From an uncultured Pseudomonas sp. (GTDB lineage: Bacteria; Pseudomonadota; Gammaproteobacteria; Pseudomonadales; Pseudomonadaceae), in the NCBI GenBank assembly GCA_943914515.1, contig CALUCI010000003.1:1-64000 (forward strand): a stretch of 64,000 bases of DNA. The letters run 5' to 3'. This document shows positions 18,467 to 27,289 of the stretch, piece by piece. Position 1 is the first letter of the stretch; every line of letters starts with the position of its first letter. Made by a program: the position numbers and the translations under genes. The notes beneath the pieces are model-generated. The model was given only the letters and a program-made list of their open reading frames with translations, was not told the DNA's origin and made no database searches.

Positions 18467-20626
18467 ATGTTCCTGCAACGCCCCCGCCTGCCCCTCAGCC
18501 TGCTGACGCTCGGTCTTGCCCTGAGCACGCCTTTCGCCTTCGCCCAGAGCAACGTGACGCTGGCCCCGGTCACGGTTTCCGACACCCAGAACGACGGTTA
18601 TCAGTCGCGCCAGGCCCAGGTGGCCGGGTTCGCGCCGGCGCCGCTGCTCGACACCCCGGCTTCGGTGTCGGTGTTCACCGAACAACTGCTGCAGGACCGC
18701 CAGGTGCGCCTGCTCAGCGAAGTGCTGCAGAGCGATGCCTCGGTGGGCGACAGCTATGCGCCCGTCGGTTACTACGAGAACTTCAGCGTGCGCGGATTCA
18801 GCCTGGACGCGGCGCACAGCTACAAGATCAACGGTCAGACCATCACCGGCGAGCAGAATGTCGCGCTGGAGAACAAGCAGCAGGTGGAACTGCTCAAAGG
18901 GCTGTCGGGGCTGCAAAGCGGCGTGTCCGAACCCGGTGGCGTGATCAACTACGTGACCAAACGCCCGCAGGACGTGCGCTCGGTCACGGTATCGAGCAAC
19001 GAGCAGGGCGAGCGTTACATCGCCACTGACCTGGGCGGCTGGTTCGGCAGCGAACGGCAGTTCGGCCTGCGCACCAACCTCGCCCATGAGGACATCCGCA
19101 GCTACATCGACCACGCCGACGGCCAGCGTGATTTCGCCTCCCTTGCCTTCGACTGGCAGATGAGTCCCGATGCCCTGCTGCAACTGGATGTCGAATACCA
19201 GAACCGCAAGCAGCGCTCGGTGCCGGGTTACCAGTTGCTCGGCAACGACAGCCTGCCCCACGGCATCGACCCGGATGACCGACTGGCCTACCAGCCGTGG
19301 GCCAACCCGGTGAAGATGGATTCGCTGAACCTCGGCGGGCGTTTCGAGTACCGCTTCAACGATGCCTGGACCGGCAGCGTCAGCGCCTCGCGCAGCCGGG
19401 TGGTGATCGATGACTACAGCTCGTTTGCCTGGGGTTGCTATGGCTCGGCCAGTTGCGCAAGCAGCACGGTGCCGAACTACTTCAGCGCCGAAGGCGACTA
19501 CGACATCTATGACTTCCGCAGCCCCGACGACACCCGTCGCACTGATGAAGCCCAGGCGCAACTCACCGGCAACTTCCAGGCCTTCGGCGTTGGCCATGAA
19601 CTGACCTTTGGCAGCAGCGCCCAGCGCCGCACCGTCGATCAGCGACCGACCTTCAACAACTTCATTGGCAGCGGCAACATCTATCAGCCGACCCCGGCAC
19701 TGGAACCGTTCGACGGCGTGCCGGGCCACACCGAACGGCGCCTCGACAGCCGCCAGTACGGCCTGTTCGCCAGCGATCGGATCAGCTTCGACGAACACTG
19801 GCAGAGCGTGCTCGGCGCCCGCCTGGTGCGCCTGGATGAAAAAGCCTTCGACGAGGCCGGCGACCTGCGCCGCCAGACCCGCCAGTACGAGTTGCTGCCC
19901 AACGCTGCGCTGATCTACAAGCCGCGCGCGGATATCTCCCTGTACGCCAGCTACAGCAAGGGCCTTTCGTCCGGCGGCGCTGCGCCATGGTTTGCCCTGA
20001 ACAACCAGGACATCCTCGCCCCGACCACCTCGCACCAGATCGAACTGGGGATCAAGCGGGACTGGCAACGCATGAGCTTGAGTGCCGCGCTGTTCCAGTT
20101 GCGCCAGGCCTATCAGTACGCGCAACCAGATAGCGCTGGCAACTTCACCTGGGTTCAGCAAGGCCAGCAGAAGAACATCGGCCTGGAACTGGCCGCCAGC
20201 GGCTGGGTGACTTCGGACCTGCAGCTCAACGCTAGCGCCGCAGCCATCCGCGCCCGGGTAAAAGGCAGCGGCACCGATGCCTACGATGACCACCAGGCGC
20301 TCAACGTGCCGCGCCTTCGCACCGCACTGCAGGCCGACTACAGCGTGCCGGGCGTTGCCGGCCTGGCCTTGCTTGGCGGCGTACGCTACAGCGCCAGCAA
20401 ATACGCCAATTACGCGGGCACGGTGGAAACCGGCGGCTACACGGTGTTCGACATCGGCAGCCGCTACCGCACGCGCATCGCGGGCTACGACACAGTGTTG
20501 CGACTGACTGTGGATAACCTCTTCGACCGCCGCTACTGGCGCGACGCTGGGGAGTATCTGGGGGATGGCTACCTGTTCCAGGGCGCACCACGCACTGCGC
20601 GGGTCTCGGCGTCGGTGAATTTCTGA
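18467..20626 (+). CDS. TonB-dependent siderophore-type outer-membrane receptor
   Basis: A 719-residue receptor with a signal peptide (residues 1-26, ending AFA), a TonB-box-like segment (LAPVTVSD), a plug domain (DTPASVSVFTEQLLQDRQ, then NFSVRGFSL and GVSEPGGVINYVTKRP) and a 22-strand beta-barrel ending in the C-terminal aromatic signature (VSASVNF). The plug motifs are those of the TonB siderophore family. The ligand is not predictable. No Fur box is evident in the 240 bp upstream and no sigma/anti-sigma pair is adjacent, and there is no N-terminal signalling extension. Confidence 0.93.
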   Translation: MFLQRPRLPLSLLTLGLALSTPFAFAQSNVTLAPVTVSDTQNDGYQSRQAQVAGFAPAPLLDTPASVSVFTEQLLQDRQVRLLSEVLQSDASVGDSYAPVGYYENFSVRGFSLDAAHSYKINGQTITGEQNVALENKQQVELLKGLSGLQSGVSEPGGVINYVTKRPQDVRSVTVSSNEQGERYIATDLGGWFGSERQFGLRTNLAHEDIRSYIDHADGQRDFASLAFDWQMSPDALLQLDVEYQNRKQRSVPGYQLLGNDSLPHGIDPDDRLAYQPWANPVKMDSLNLGGRFEYRFNDAWTGSVSASRSRVVIDDYSSFAWGCYGSASCASSTVPNYFSAEGDYDIYDFRSPDDTRRTDEAQAQLTGNFQAFGVGHELTFGSSAQRRTVDQRPTFNNFIGSGNIYQPTPALEPFDGVPGHTERRLDSRQYGLFASDRISFDEHWQSVLGARLVRLDEKAFDEAGDLRRQTRQYELLPNAALIYKPRADISLYASYSKGLSSGGAAPWFALNNQDILAPTTSHQIELGIKRDWQRMSLSAALFQLRQAYQYAQPDSAGNFTWVQQGQQKNIGLELAASGWVTSDLQLNASAAAIRARVKGSGTDAYDDHQALNVPRLRTALQADYSVPGVAGLALLGGVRYSASKYANYAGTVETGGYTVFDIGSRYRTRIAGYDTVLRLTVDNLFDRRYWRDAGEYLGDGYLFQGAPRTARVSASVNF

Positions 20627-20635
20627 AAGCAGAGG

Positions 20636-20659
20636 TCGCGGGCCGGATCCGGCCCGCGA
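20636..20659 (+). terminator. 24-bp perfect palindrome after the TonB receptor gene
   Basis: An uninterrupted palindrome (arms beginning TCGCGGGCCGGA) starts 10 bp after the receptor stop. It can fold into a very stable hairpin. No T-run follows, so it may act as a rho-assisted terminator or mRNA 3' protector. Confidence 0.55.
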
Positions 20660-21263
20660 TAGACACTTGCCGCGTTAGGTGTACTGCTCCGGTGCAGGGC
20701 GCCGAACGCGAGTTTTTTGACAAGCTCATGTCAACACCAATCCATTTGAATGTAAGCGGCTATGGCATCCCTCCAAACCTGCGTCCTTTCGAACAGGTTC
20801 TGACCGTGAAAAAAATTCATTAATGAAAGCGGCTGGAGCCGATGTTTTCGGCAGAGGTCAGCAACATCCGCTCGTACAGTTAGTACTACAGTAGGGCCGC
20901 CCCCACAGCGGAGCCTGTACCGCCTCCACCAGAGTGCCTCGCCTGTGGCTTGAATCAGGTTTTCTCCGTGAACGAAACGTTAAAGCTGCACCGCCCCAAT
21001 CGCAGAACTTGCCGAGGAAAACTGAGCACGGCACTTTCAACCTGAGCGTGTCGCGCGACGGCGACTTTGTCGACAATTCCTACAACAAAACCATCTAGAA
21101 CCCACAAGAATTATTGTGTAGTATTTTGCGAGCCCGGCTGGAGCGGAAAAAGTTCCAATACGCCTCTCTTTCGTACAACAATGTTTTATCAAGGCATTTA
21201 AAAATATTTGTAAAATTTTGGAAATATGGAAGCCCGGCATTGACCCAAAAAATCACAACCGCC
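20660..21263. other. Gene-poor stretch with dyads and a possible coding remnant
   Basis: About 600 bp without a convincing intact gene. It contains TTGACA-N6-TGTCAA (20717-20734), the palindrome TTCATTAATGAA (20816-20827) and a start-less frame open on the + strand from 20895 to a stop at 21097-21099. The end of that frame (GTFNLSVSRDGDFVDNSY) reads like a genuine protein C-terminus. It may be a remnant of a transferred gene at the left edge of the AT-richer patch. Confidence 0.35.
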
Positions 21264-22808
21264 ATGCCCACGGCTGTCTATCTGATCTCCTATGCAATCA
21301 CCACATTGCTGGCCGCCACGCTTTACTTGATGCCTGGCGGTGCTGAATACATTACCAATCGAGGTACTGTGTTAGCAGAAAAAGCCTTTCAGATGATAGG
21401 TTCACCTACCTACCTGATACTGCTCTATCTTCCGGTCGTTATTGTTCCTCCAGTCGCGTGGCTGACAATAAGGCTGCTGCAAAAACCTGCGAGAATATTG
21501 CAGAAAGTTTTGCCGCTGGAGTTGCATATAGTTACGCCGGTACTTTGGGCCATCGCAGCGATCAGTATCGTCTATTGCACCCTGACACTGCATTACGCCG
21601 GAGCTCTGGATACCGGCTTGCTGTCTGACGGTGACTATATTTCAAAAACGACGCGCAGGCTTGATCTACTGAAGGAGCTGGGTTTTACCTTCTTTGCATT
21701 TGCCTATGGCATCAACCTGATCGTCCCTATCATGGCGTTCATCGCCTATGTCATGCAAGGCGGAAAAGCCAGAGACCTGGCACTGTTCATCGTGTCCTTT
21801 GCATTCTTCCTATTCACCATCACTGCCACTTATTCAAAAGCGCAGATTCTCGTCTATCTGATCATGATGGGTGTCGCGTTCGTTATCACCCGGGCAAAAT
21901 TCAAATACGTCGCAATTGTGAGTTCGGTTTCGGTGTTGACTTTCATTCTTACGGGCTACGCAATGAATCCCCCCGCGCCCAATGCCGGCACGACGCAAGA
22001 AAGCTCTGCGCAGCGACCAAAGAGCATGGAAATAATAGTAACTACCGACTTTGTCGCACCTTCAACTGTTCTGACCTACGGGGTTTCCTCTGCTGTTAAT
22101 TCGGCAGACCAAACGAACGCTAAAGATCCGCAGGCCGAGGAACATCAAGCTCGCCCGAAACAAGCAAACGACCAAAGCGTCGCAATGGAAATACCTGTCA
22201 CCCTGGCCAATCTGGGGGTTTTGCCTGTACCACAGATCGGAGCCAGGATTCAGCCCAGTGAACCCAAGGCCAAACAATCTTCGGTGACGGTGGACGGCGG
22301 CCATATCATGTCCTACGTGAAACGGCTTTCTGGAGACGCGCTGCACCGCATGGCAGCAGCCACGCCGTTCTACGTTGCAATGTTCGAAAGCGAGTCAGAG
22401 CGCTGCGGCATCCAGGGCAACCTTGTGCGCGAGTTGCTCGCCATGCCGGAAGCCAAATGCGTGCTGCCAATCAAAGTGTTCAACGCGATGTACCCGCAAG
22501 TAAGCTGGGCACAAGGTCAACAACCCGCGCCTGCGACCCTTTCTGCTTATGGTGAACTCGGCCTGTGGTGGTCGATTTGCGTGATGGTGCTGTGCGGACT
22601 GTTTCTTGGCATCCTCGGAACAATCGGCGGTCTGAGCCCCAGTCCGCTATTCATTGGATTCACTGTAGCCGCCTGCTCGTTCGCCTACTATCTGACCCAA
22701 GTATCCATCATTGCCAGCTTCACATACCCACACGGTATCTTCGCCTCAATGATTCCGATTGCAGTGCTTCTTGCCGCAGCGTTGATAAAGCGACGCGCCA
22801 AAGCCTGA
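21264..22808 (+). CDS. Wzy-like polytopic membrane protein (putative polysaccharide polymerase)
   Basis: Not a close match to a named family. The 514 residues carry about seven hydrophobic helices (residues about 4-22, 46-70, 91-110, 141-163, 171-190, 195-208, 215-232), then a large soluble loop (233-430) and three C-terminal helices (433-508). This topology, with one large periplasmic loop between membrane blocks, resembles O-antigen polymerases and ligases. The start is uncertain: no good ribosome-binding site, and TTG starts at 21240 or 21114 would lengthen it. Base composition is AT-richer than the flanks, suggesting horizontal origin, and an O-acetyltransferase lies next to it. Confidence 0.65.
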   Translation: MPTAVYLISYAITTLLAATLYLMPGGAEYITNRGTVLAEKAFQMIGSPTYLILLYLPVVIVPPVAWLTIRLLQKPARILQKVLPLELHIVTPVLWAIAAISIVYCTLTLHYAGALDTGLLSDGDYISKTTRRLDLLKELGFTFFAFAYGINLIVPIMAFIAYVMQGGKARDLALFIVSFAFFLFTITATYSKAQILVYLIMMGVAFVITRAKFKYVAIVSSVSVLTFILTGYAMNPPAPNAGTTQESSAQRPKSMEIIVTTDFVAPSTVLTYGVSSAVNSADQTNAKDPQAEEHQARPKQANDQSVAMEIPVTLANLGVLPVPQIGARIQPSEPKAKQSSVTVDGGHIMSYVKRLSGDALHRMAAATPFYVAMFESESERCGIQGNLVRELLAMPEAKCVLPIKVFNAMYPQVSWAQGQQPAPATLSAYGELGLWWSICVMVLCGLFLGILGTIGGLSPSPLFIGFTVAACSFAYYLTQVSIIASFTYPHGIFASMIPIAVLLAAALIKRRAKA

Positions 22809-22828
22809 TCGGTATCACGCCAATAGAA

Positions 22829-22861
22829 CGATGCCAGTCACGCAGACTGGCATCGTTTTTT
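22829..22861 (+). terminator. Strong terminator after the Wzy-like gene
   Basis: An 11-bp perfect stem (CGATGCCAGTC/GACTGGCATCG) with a 5-nt loop is followed by six T. Confidence 0.95.
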
Positions 22862-22956
22862 CACCTCAAACACGTCGCCGAATGGCACGACCGCCAATAA
22901 ATGACCGAAGCGTCTCGTTTTTGGCAGTGTCAGGATGCCTCACAGAAGACTGATGC

Positions 22957-24918
22957 CTATCTGAAGAGATCAGAAAGCCCGAGCTCGTCGAGCGACTCGC
23001 GCTTGTTTTTCGAAAGATCCGCAAAAACCGATTTAACAAATCTGGCGCTCAGATGATTCCAGTCCGTCATGAAGGGAACACCCTCACTGCTGACAGGGCA
23101 CTGAAACTTATTGTACCCGCACAATAGCTCGATTATGTCCACCAGCGTATATTTCGGATATTCATCAACTGCAGCCGCGGCGTAATCTGCCAGCCTGGAA
23201 GTCGGGTACGATGACTTTTCAAGGCATGCCTCAGCCCCGCGAAAAGAGGAGAACATCTCCCCCATGCAGGTGCCGGATTCGATTGAATCAAATTGGTAAT
23301 AATTTCCGAATATATACAGCTTCGCATTCGATCGCGATTGGAGGCGACGGAGCAACTCGTACCTGAACATATTCGAGCGATATTCGAAAGGCCGATGCGC
23401 CACAAACAATATCTTGCTGATCGATTTCAGCAACACCTCATCATTGACCACGCGCTGCAGATTATCGCAACCCTGCTTATACATTTCTCCCTTCGCCGGG
23501 GACTTGATGTAATCACCTTCAAAAGATACGTCGCACTCAAGGTAGGTAGCAGAAATCACCCGGTACTTCGAGTGATCCACATTTTCGTTGATACCGATTG
23601 ACCAATTGTATTCATAGGAGTCGCCAATCACCAGAATGGTATCCGCCGGAGCGGAAGTGCTTTTATACAGATCACTTTTCTGAGTATCGAAGCTATGCGT
23701 GTACCACAGCGCCCGCTCAACCCCCTGAGCTTCCAGGCTATAGAACTTGTCGGCTCGACCTGGAAACCCTTCTGCCCGATGAGCACTGTATCCGACGCCC
23801 CCCAGAACCAGTGCGCCCGCAACTGCAGTCCCGATAACAAGTGATGACTTTCGAGCCCTCACCCGTCTTGCCGGGTTTTCGATAAACCTGAATGTCAACA
23901 TCGACAATGCAAATGTCAACGCAACCAGCGCTGCCACGGCGCCTGGCTCAAGGGAATGAGAAAACCGAATTTTTGCGAACGCCAATATTGGCTGATGCCA
24001 GAGGTAAGCGCTGTAGCTCAATACGCCTGCCCACAGCATGGGGCGCAGCGTCAGCAATCGATAAACCAGCGTTCCCGGCAGGGAGAATTGAATGATCAAA
24101 GCGGTACCAATCACCACCGGCAACGCATACAACTCAGTCAGTGCCGTTGCACTGTCATACTTGAAAATCGGGATAACAACCAGAAGAAGCCCGATCAGAC
24201 TGCCAATATTCCCGACAATACGACTGCTCGACCTGAAACCAAGCAATGCCACCCACGCACCAACGAGAATTTCCCAGGCTCTTGCAGGCAATAAGTAAAA
24301 GGCGCCGACAGGATCCCGACCGGACAACCAGACAGAAAACACCGCACTGGCAACAAGCAGAAGAAGGATTGCCGGCACCATGATTTTTCGCCCCCACCGC
24401 CATAACAGCAGGAACAGCAAGGGAAAAAAAATGTAGTACTGCTCTTCTACAGCAAGGCTCCATGTATGCAATAACGGCTTGAGCTCCGCAGCCGTGTCGA
24501 AGTAGCCGCTCTGAAGCCAGAATAAAATATTGGAGCCGAATAAAATGGTTGAAATAACACTCTGGGAAAAATAATCCATTTCCCTGGGCGGAAGAAGGAA
24601 CCAGGCCACTGCAGTGGAGACGGCCATTACCACCAGCAAGGCCGGCATTATCCTCTTTGCACGACGACTGTAGAACGAGGACAAGCTGAATACGCCGGCA
24701 TTTTTTTCCGACATTATGATAGAGGTAATCAAATAACCACTGATCACAAAGAAAACGTCGACTCCTACATAGCCCCCGCCAAAAACACTTAAACCGGCAT
24801 GAAACAAAATAACCGGAATAACTGCCAATGCCCGCAGCCCGTCAATGTCGGGTCGATACTTTGTAGGTGAGCACTGCAAAGCACCCAGCACTACAGGTTT
24901 TTCGACCAGAGACGTCAT
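22957..24918 (-). CDS. Acyltransferase-3 / SGNH fusion O-acetyltransferase (OafA type)
   Basis: A 653-residue integral membrane protein. The N-terminal acyltransferase-3 domain (about residues 20-370, ten or more helices) has RPDIDGLRALAVIPVILFH with the key Arg/His pair, FFVISGYLIT and HTWSLAVEEQYY. The C-terminal periplasmic SGNH hydrolase-like domain has GDS at about 432-434 and DWNH at about 619-622 as the Ser and Asp/His elements. Such proteins O-acetylate lipopolysaccharide or capsule sugars. The composition is AT-rich like the neighbouring Wzy-like gene, with which it converges. AGGAG lies 10 nt before the start. Confidence 0.92.
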   Translation of the reverse strand: MTSLVEKPVVLGALQCSPTKYRPDIDGLRALAVIPVILFHAGLSVFGGGYVGVDVFFVISGYLITSIIMSEKNAGVFSLSSFYSRRAKRIMPALLVVMAVSTAVAWFLLPPREMDYFSQSVISTILFGSNILFWLQSGYFDTAAELKPLLHTWSLAVEEQYYIFFPLLFLLLWRWGRKIMVPAILLLLVASAVFSVWLSGRDPVGAFYLLPARAWEILVGAWVALLGFRSSSRIVGNIGSLIGLLLVVIPIFKYDSATALTELYALPVVIGTALIIQFSLPGTLVYRLLTLRPMLWAGVLSYSAYLWHQPILAFAKIRFSHSLEPGAVAALVALTFALSMLTFRFIENPARRVRARKSSLVIGTAVAGALVLGGVGYSAHRAEGFPGRADKFYSLEAQGVERALWYTHSFDTQKSDLYKSTSAPADTILVIGDSYEYNWSIGINENVDHSKYRVISATYLECDVSFEGDYIKSPAKGEMYKQGCDNLQRVVNDEVLLKSISKILFVAHRPFEYRSNMFRYELLRRLQSRSNAKLYIFGNYYQFDSIESGTCMGEMFSSFRGAEACLEKSSYPTSRLADYAAAAVDEYPKYTLVDIIELLCGYNKFQCPVSSEGVPFMTDWNHLSARFVKSVFADLSKNKRESLDELGLSDLFR

Positions 24919-25230
24919 TGTCAGGAAGCTCCTGGTTTTTATAGGGTTTCAGGCGGCAGCGCATTTTTGCACACAATTTCAGTGATGTAAAAATGCCATA
25001 CAACCGAGGGCGCAATCAGCGCTGCAACAAGAGAAACGCCATTTTAATGCCGCCAATTTATACTTCTGGCTAGATAGCCAAGAGCTGATAGTCCCGTTGA
25101 CCAGATGTACCGGCTGAACATCCATTCGGATGTCGCGTCGGAGGACACCGCCAACTTCAGACTCTCCAGGGTGCTGAGGTGCTTTCGCCGCCTGACCAAC
25201 CTCGCCGCAGCGGGTCGATGCGTCGAACCA

Positions 25231-25262
25231 GAAAACCGGAAAACCAGAAAACCAGAAAACAA
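25231..25262 (+). repeat. Four-copy 8-bp tandem repeat (GAAAACCR)
   Basis: Four contiguous units: GAAAACCG, GAAAACCA, GAAAACCA, GAAAACAA. They sit directly beside the tRNA-Ser terminator. The A-rich + strand gives a T-rich stretch in the tRNA transcript direction. Confidence 0.8.
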
Positions 25263-25297
25263 AAAACCCCTGAAAACGCTAGGTTTTCAGGGGTTTT
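25263..25297 (-). terminator. Terminator of tRNA-Ser
   Basis: A 15-bp stem (AAAACCCCTGAAAAC with its complement) and a 5-nt loop lie 14 bp downstream of the tRNA 3' end. A run of A beyond the hairpin on the + strand provides the T-run on the minus strand. Confidence 0.9.
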
Positions 25298-25311
25298 CAG
25301 TATTTCGAAAG

Positions 25312-25401
25312 TGGCGGTGAAGAAGGGATTCGAACCCTTGATACAGTTTCCTGTATACACACTTTCCAGGCGTGCTCCTTCAGCCACTCGGACACTTCAC
25401 C
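25312..25401 (-). tRNA. tRNA-Ser (anticodon GGA)
   Basis: The minus strand reads as a 90-nt class II tRNA. The acceptor stem GGTGAAG pairs with CTTCACC and is followed by an encoded GCCA end. The anticodon loop CTGGAAA gives anticodon GGA (reads UCC/UCU). A long variable arm (GTGTATACAGGAAACTGTATC) and a T loop GGTTCGAATCC are present, as expected for serine. Confidence 0.97.
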
Positions 25402-25438
25402 GGATCTCTTCAAGCTGTTCAGCCTGTCGAGGCGCGCT

Positions 25439-25467
25439 AATGTAGTCGAAAGGCTTTCTGTTGGCAA
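25439..25467 (-). promoter_or_regulatory. tRNA-Ser promoter
   Basis: On the minus strand TTGCCA (-35) and TACATT (-10) are separated by exactly 17 bp. They are followed by the GC-rich discriminator AGCGCGCC, typical of stringently controlled tRNA promoters. Confidence 0.7.
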
Positions 25468-25689
25468 AGGTTTTTTTCAGAATTTTCATGCGCTTAACGC
25501 AATCCGGCAAAAAACCGCGGCGGCGATGGCAATCTGGCCATTCTATAGAGTGCTTTGGCGGCATTGCGCAGCGTGCCCCCGCCGAACAAGGGCAGCAGGC
25601 AACTGAGTGACTACCCGGTCAGTCATCGTGCTTTACCTGACCAGAGTGGCTGGGTAACGTCTTGTCACTTCTATTAAAGGAACACCGTC

Positions 25690-26379
25690 ATGAGTGAGCT
25701 GATTACCTACCACCTCGAAGATGGCATCGCGACCCTGACCCTGAGCAACGGCAAGGTCAACGCGATTTCTCCCGACGTGATTGCCGCCTTCAATGCCGCG
25801 CTGGACCGCGCCACCGAGGACCGCGCCGTGGTAATCGTCACCGGCCAGCCCGGCATCCTCTCCGGGGGCTACGACCTCAAGGTGATGACCGCCAGCCCGC
25901 AGTCCGCCATCTCGCTGGTCACCGCCGGCTCGACGCTGGCGCGGCGCATGCTCTCGCACCCGTTCCCGATCATCGTCGCCTGCCCCGGCCATGCCGTGGC
26001 CAAGGGCGCGTTCATCCTGCTCTCGGCCGACTACCGCATCGGTGTCGAGGGTCCGTTCAGCATTGGCCTGAATGAAGTGCAGATCGGCATGACCATGCAC
26101 CACGCCGGTATCGAACTGGCCCGCGATCGCTTGCGCCGTGCCGCCTTCCATCGCTCGGTGATCAACGCCGAGATGTTCGACCCGGTCAGCGCCGTCGACG
26201 CCGGCTTCCTCGACAAGGTCGTGCCCGCCGAGCAACTGCAGGAAGCCGCGCTGGCCGCCGCCCGCCAGTTGAAGAAGATCAACATGAACGCGCACAAACA
26301 CACCAAGCTGAAGGTGCGCAAGGCACTGCTGGAAACCCTCGACGACGCGATCATTCGCGACCAGGAACACCTCGGCTGA
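25690..26379 (+). CDS. Crotonase / enoyl-CoA hydratase family protein
   Basis: A 229-residue crotonase-fold protein. The oxyanion-hole strands are visible (NAISPDVIAAFNAAL; GILSGGYDLKVM) along with AVAKGAFILLSADYRIG. In the second segment the usual Gly-Gly-Gly/Glu pattern is replaced by AVAKGAF, and the two hydratase glutamates are not obvious, so the exact reaction may be a thioesterase or other CoA chemistry. TTAAAGGAACACC precedes the start. It stands alone between tRNA-Ser and the acyltransferase gene. Confidence 0.88.
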   Translation: MSELITYHLEDGIATLTLSNGKVNAISPDVIAAFNAALDRATEDRAVVIVTGQPGILSGGYDLKVMTASPQSAISLVTAGSTLARRMLSHPFPIIVACPGHAVAKGAFILLSADYRIGVEGPFSIGLNEVQIGMTMHHAGIELARDRLRRAAFHRSVINAEMFDPVSAVDAGFLDKVVPAEQLQEAALAAARQLKKINMNAHKHTKLKVRKALLETLDDAIIRDQEHLG

Positions 26380-26501
26380 ACCCCGCCTGCCAGCCGGACG
26401 CCAGCGCGTCCGGCTCGGCCCCGTCCCACAGCACAAACGCCGTTTGCCGACACGGGTGCACAACCGTACACTGCCTCGCGTTTTTTCGAGTGAGTCGTAC
26501 C

Positions 26502-27224
26502 ATGTTGTTTCTTCTTCGCATGCTCCTGTTGGGCGTGCACTTCGTTGTCGCGAGCTTCATCGGTGTACTCATCGGCCTGTGCCGCCCCTTCAATCCTGAC
26601 AACAGCCGCCTGTGCGCACGCCTCTATGCGTGGCCGTCAAGCTGGCTGCTGCACCTGAAAGTCGAGGCTGACGTCGGCCCGCTGTTCGACCAGCCCCCCG
26701 GCTGCGTGATCATCGCCAACCATCAGTCCAACTTCGACCTGTTCGTGCTTGGCCACGTCGTGCCGCCGCGCACCGTGTGCATCGGCAAGAAGAGCCTCGG
26801 CTGGATTCCGCTGTTCGGCCAGTTGTTCTGGCTGGCCGGCAATGTGCTGATCGACCGTGGCAACGCCTACCAGGCACGACGCGCCATCCAGACCACCACC
26901 CGCACACTGCAGGAACAGAACACTTCGATCTGGATTTTCCCGGAAGGCACGCGCAACCCGGATGAGCAACTGCACGACTTCAAGAAAGGCGCCTTTCACA
27001 TGGCCATAGATGCCGGCGTGCCGATCGTCCCGGTGTGTGTCAGCCGCTACGCCAAACGCCTGAACCTCAATGGCTGGCGCCGCGAGACGGTGATCATCCG
27101 TTCGCTGCCACCGATTGCCACTGCCGGCCTGACGCAACAGGACATCCCCGCCCTGGTCGAGCAATGCCGCAGCCAGATGCAGACCTGCATCGACCTGATG
27201 GATCGCGAGCGCCAACGCGGCTGA
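26502..27224 (+). CDS. 1-acyl-glycerol-3-phosphate acyltransferase (PlsC-like)
   Basis: A 240-residue membrane-associated acyltransferase of phospholipid synthesis. An N-terminal helix (residues 1-25) is followed by the catalytic HX4D motif in NHQSNFDLFVLG, the GKKSLGWIPLFGQLFWLAGNVLIDR block and FPEGTRN for substrate binding. The start used is the ATG after CGAGTGAG; a GTG four codons earlier is possible. It resembles the housekeeping PlsC but may be an accessory copy. Confidence 0.92.
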   Translation: MLFLLRMLLLGVHFVVASFIGVLIGLCRPFNPDNSRLCARLYAWPSSWLLHLKVEADVGPLFDQPPGCVIIANHQSNFDLFVLGHVVPPRTVCIGKKSLGWIPLFGQLFWLAGNVLIDRGNAYQARRAIQTTTRTLQEQNTSIWIFPEGTRNPDEQLHDFKKGAFHMAIDAGVPIVPVCVSRYAKRLNLNGWRRETVIIRSLPPIATAGLTQQDIPALVEQCRSQMQTCIDLMDRERQRG

Positions 27225-27289
27225 GCAGTTGCCGATTCGGCAAGGTCAGACCAAGCTGCACACACGTTAAATCGCGGAAGTGGACAACC

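Larger units (their letters stand above)
24919..25311. other. AT-rich intergenic stretch between the acetyltransferase gene and tRNA-Ser
   Basis: No convincing gene; the short frames here are overlaps with the tRNA or terminator. The stretch holds the acetyltransferase promoter region, an 8-bp tandem repeat and the tRNA terminator, listed separately. No integrase gene and no copy of the tRNA 3' end was found. Confidence 0.5.

Noticed and set aside
18266..20293. 675-codon frame antisense to the TonB receptor gene
   Set aside because: Shadow of the receptor gene; no recognisable domain.
20858..21076. 72-codon minus-strand frame with several cysteines left of the Wzy-like gene
   Set aside because: No ribosome-binding site and no family resemblance; the opposite strand frame ends in more protein-like sequence.
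20660..25401. Integrated element with att sites at tRNA-Ser
   Set aside because: No integrase gene and no second copy of the tRNA 3' end was found by eye, so an att-bounded island is not claimed.
25157..25445. Short frames overlapping tRNA-Ser and its terminator
   Set aside because: They consist of tRNA and repeat sequence read as protein.
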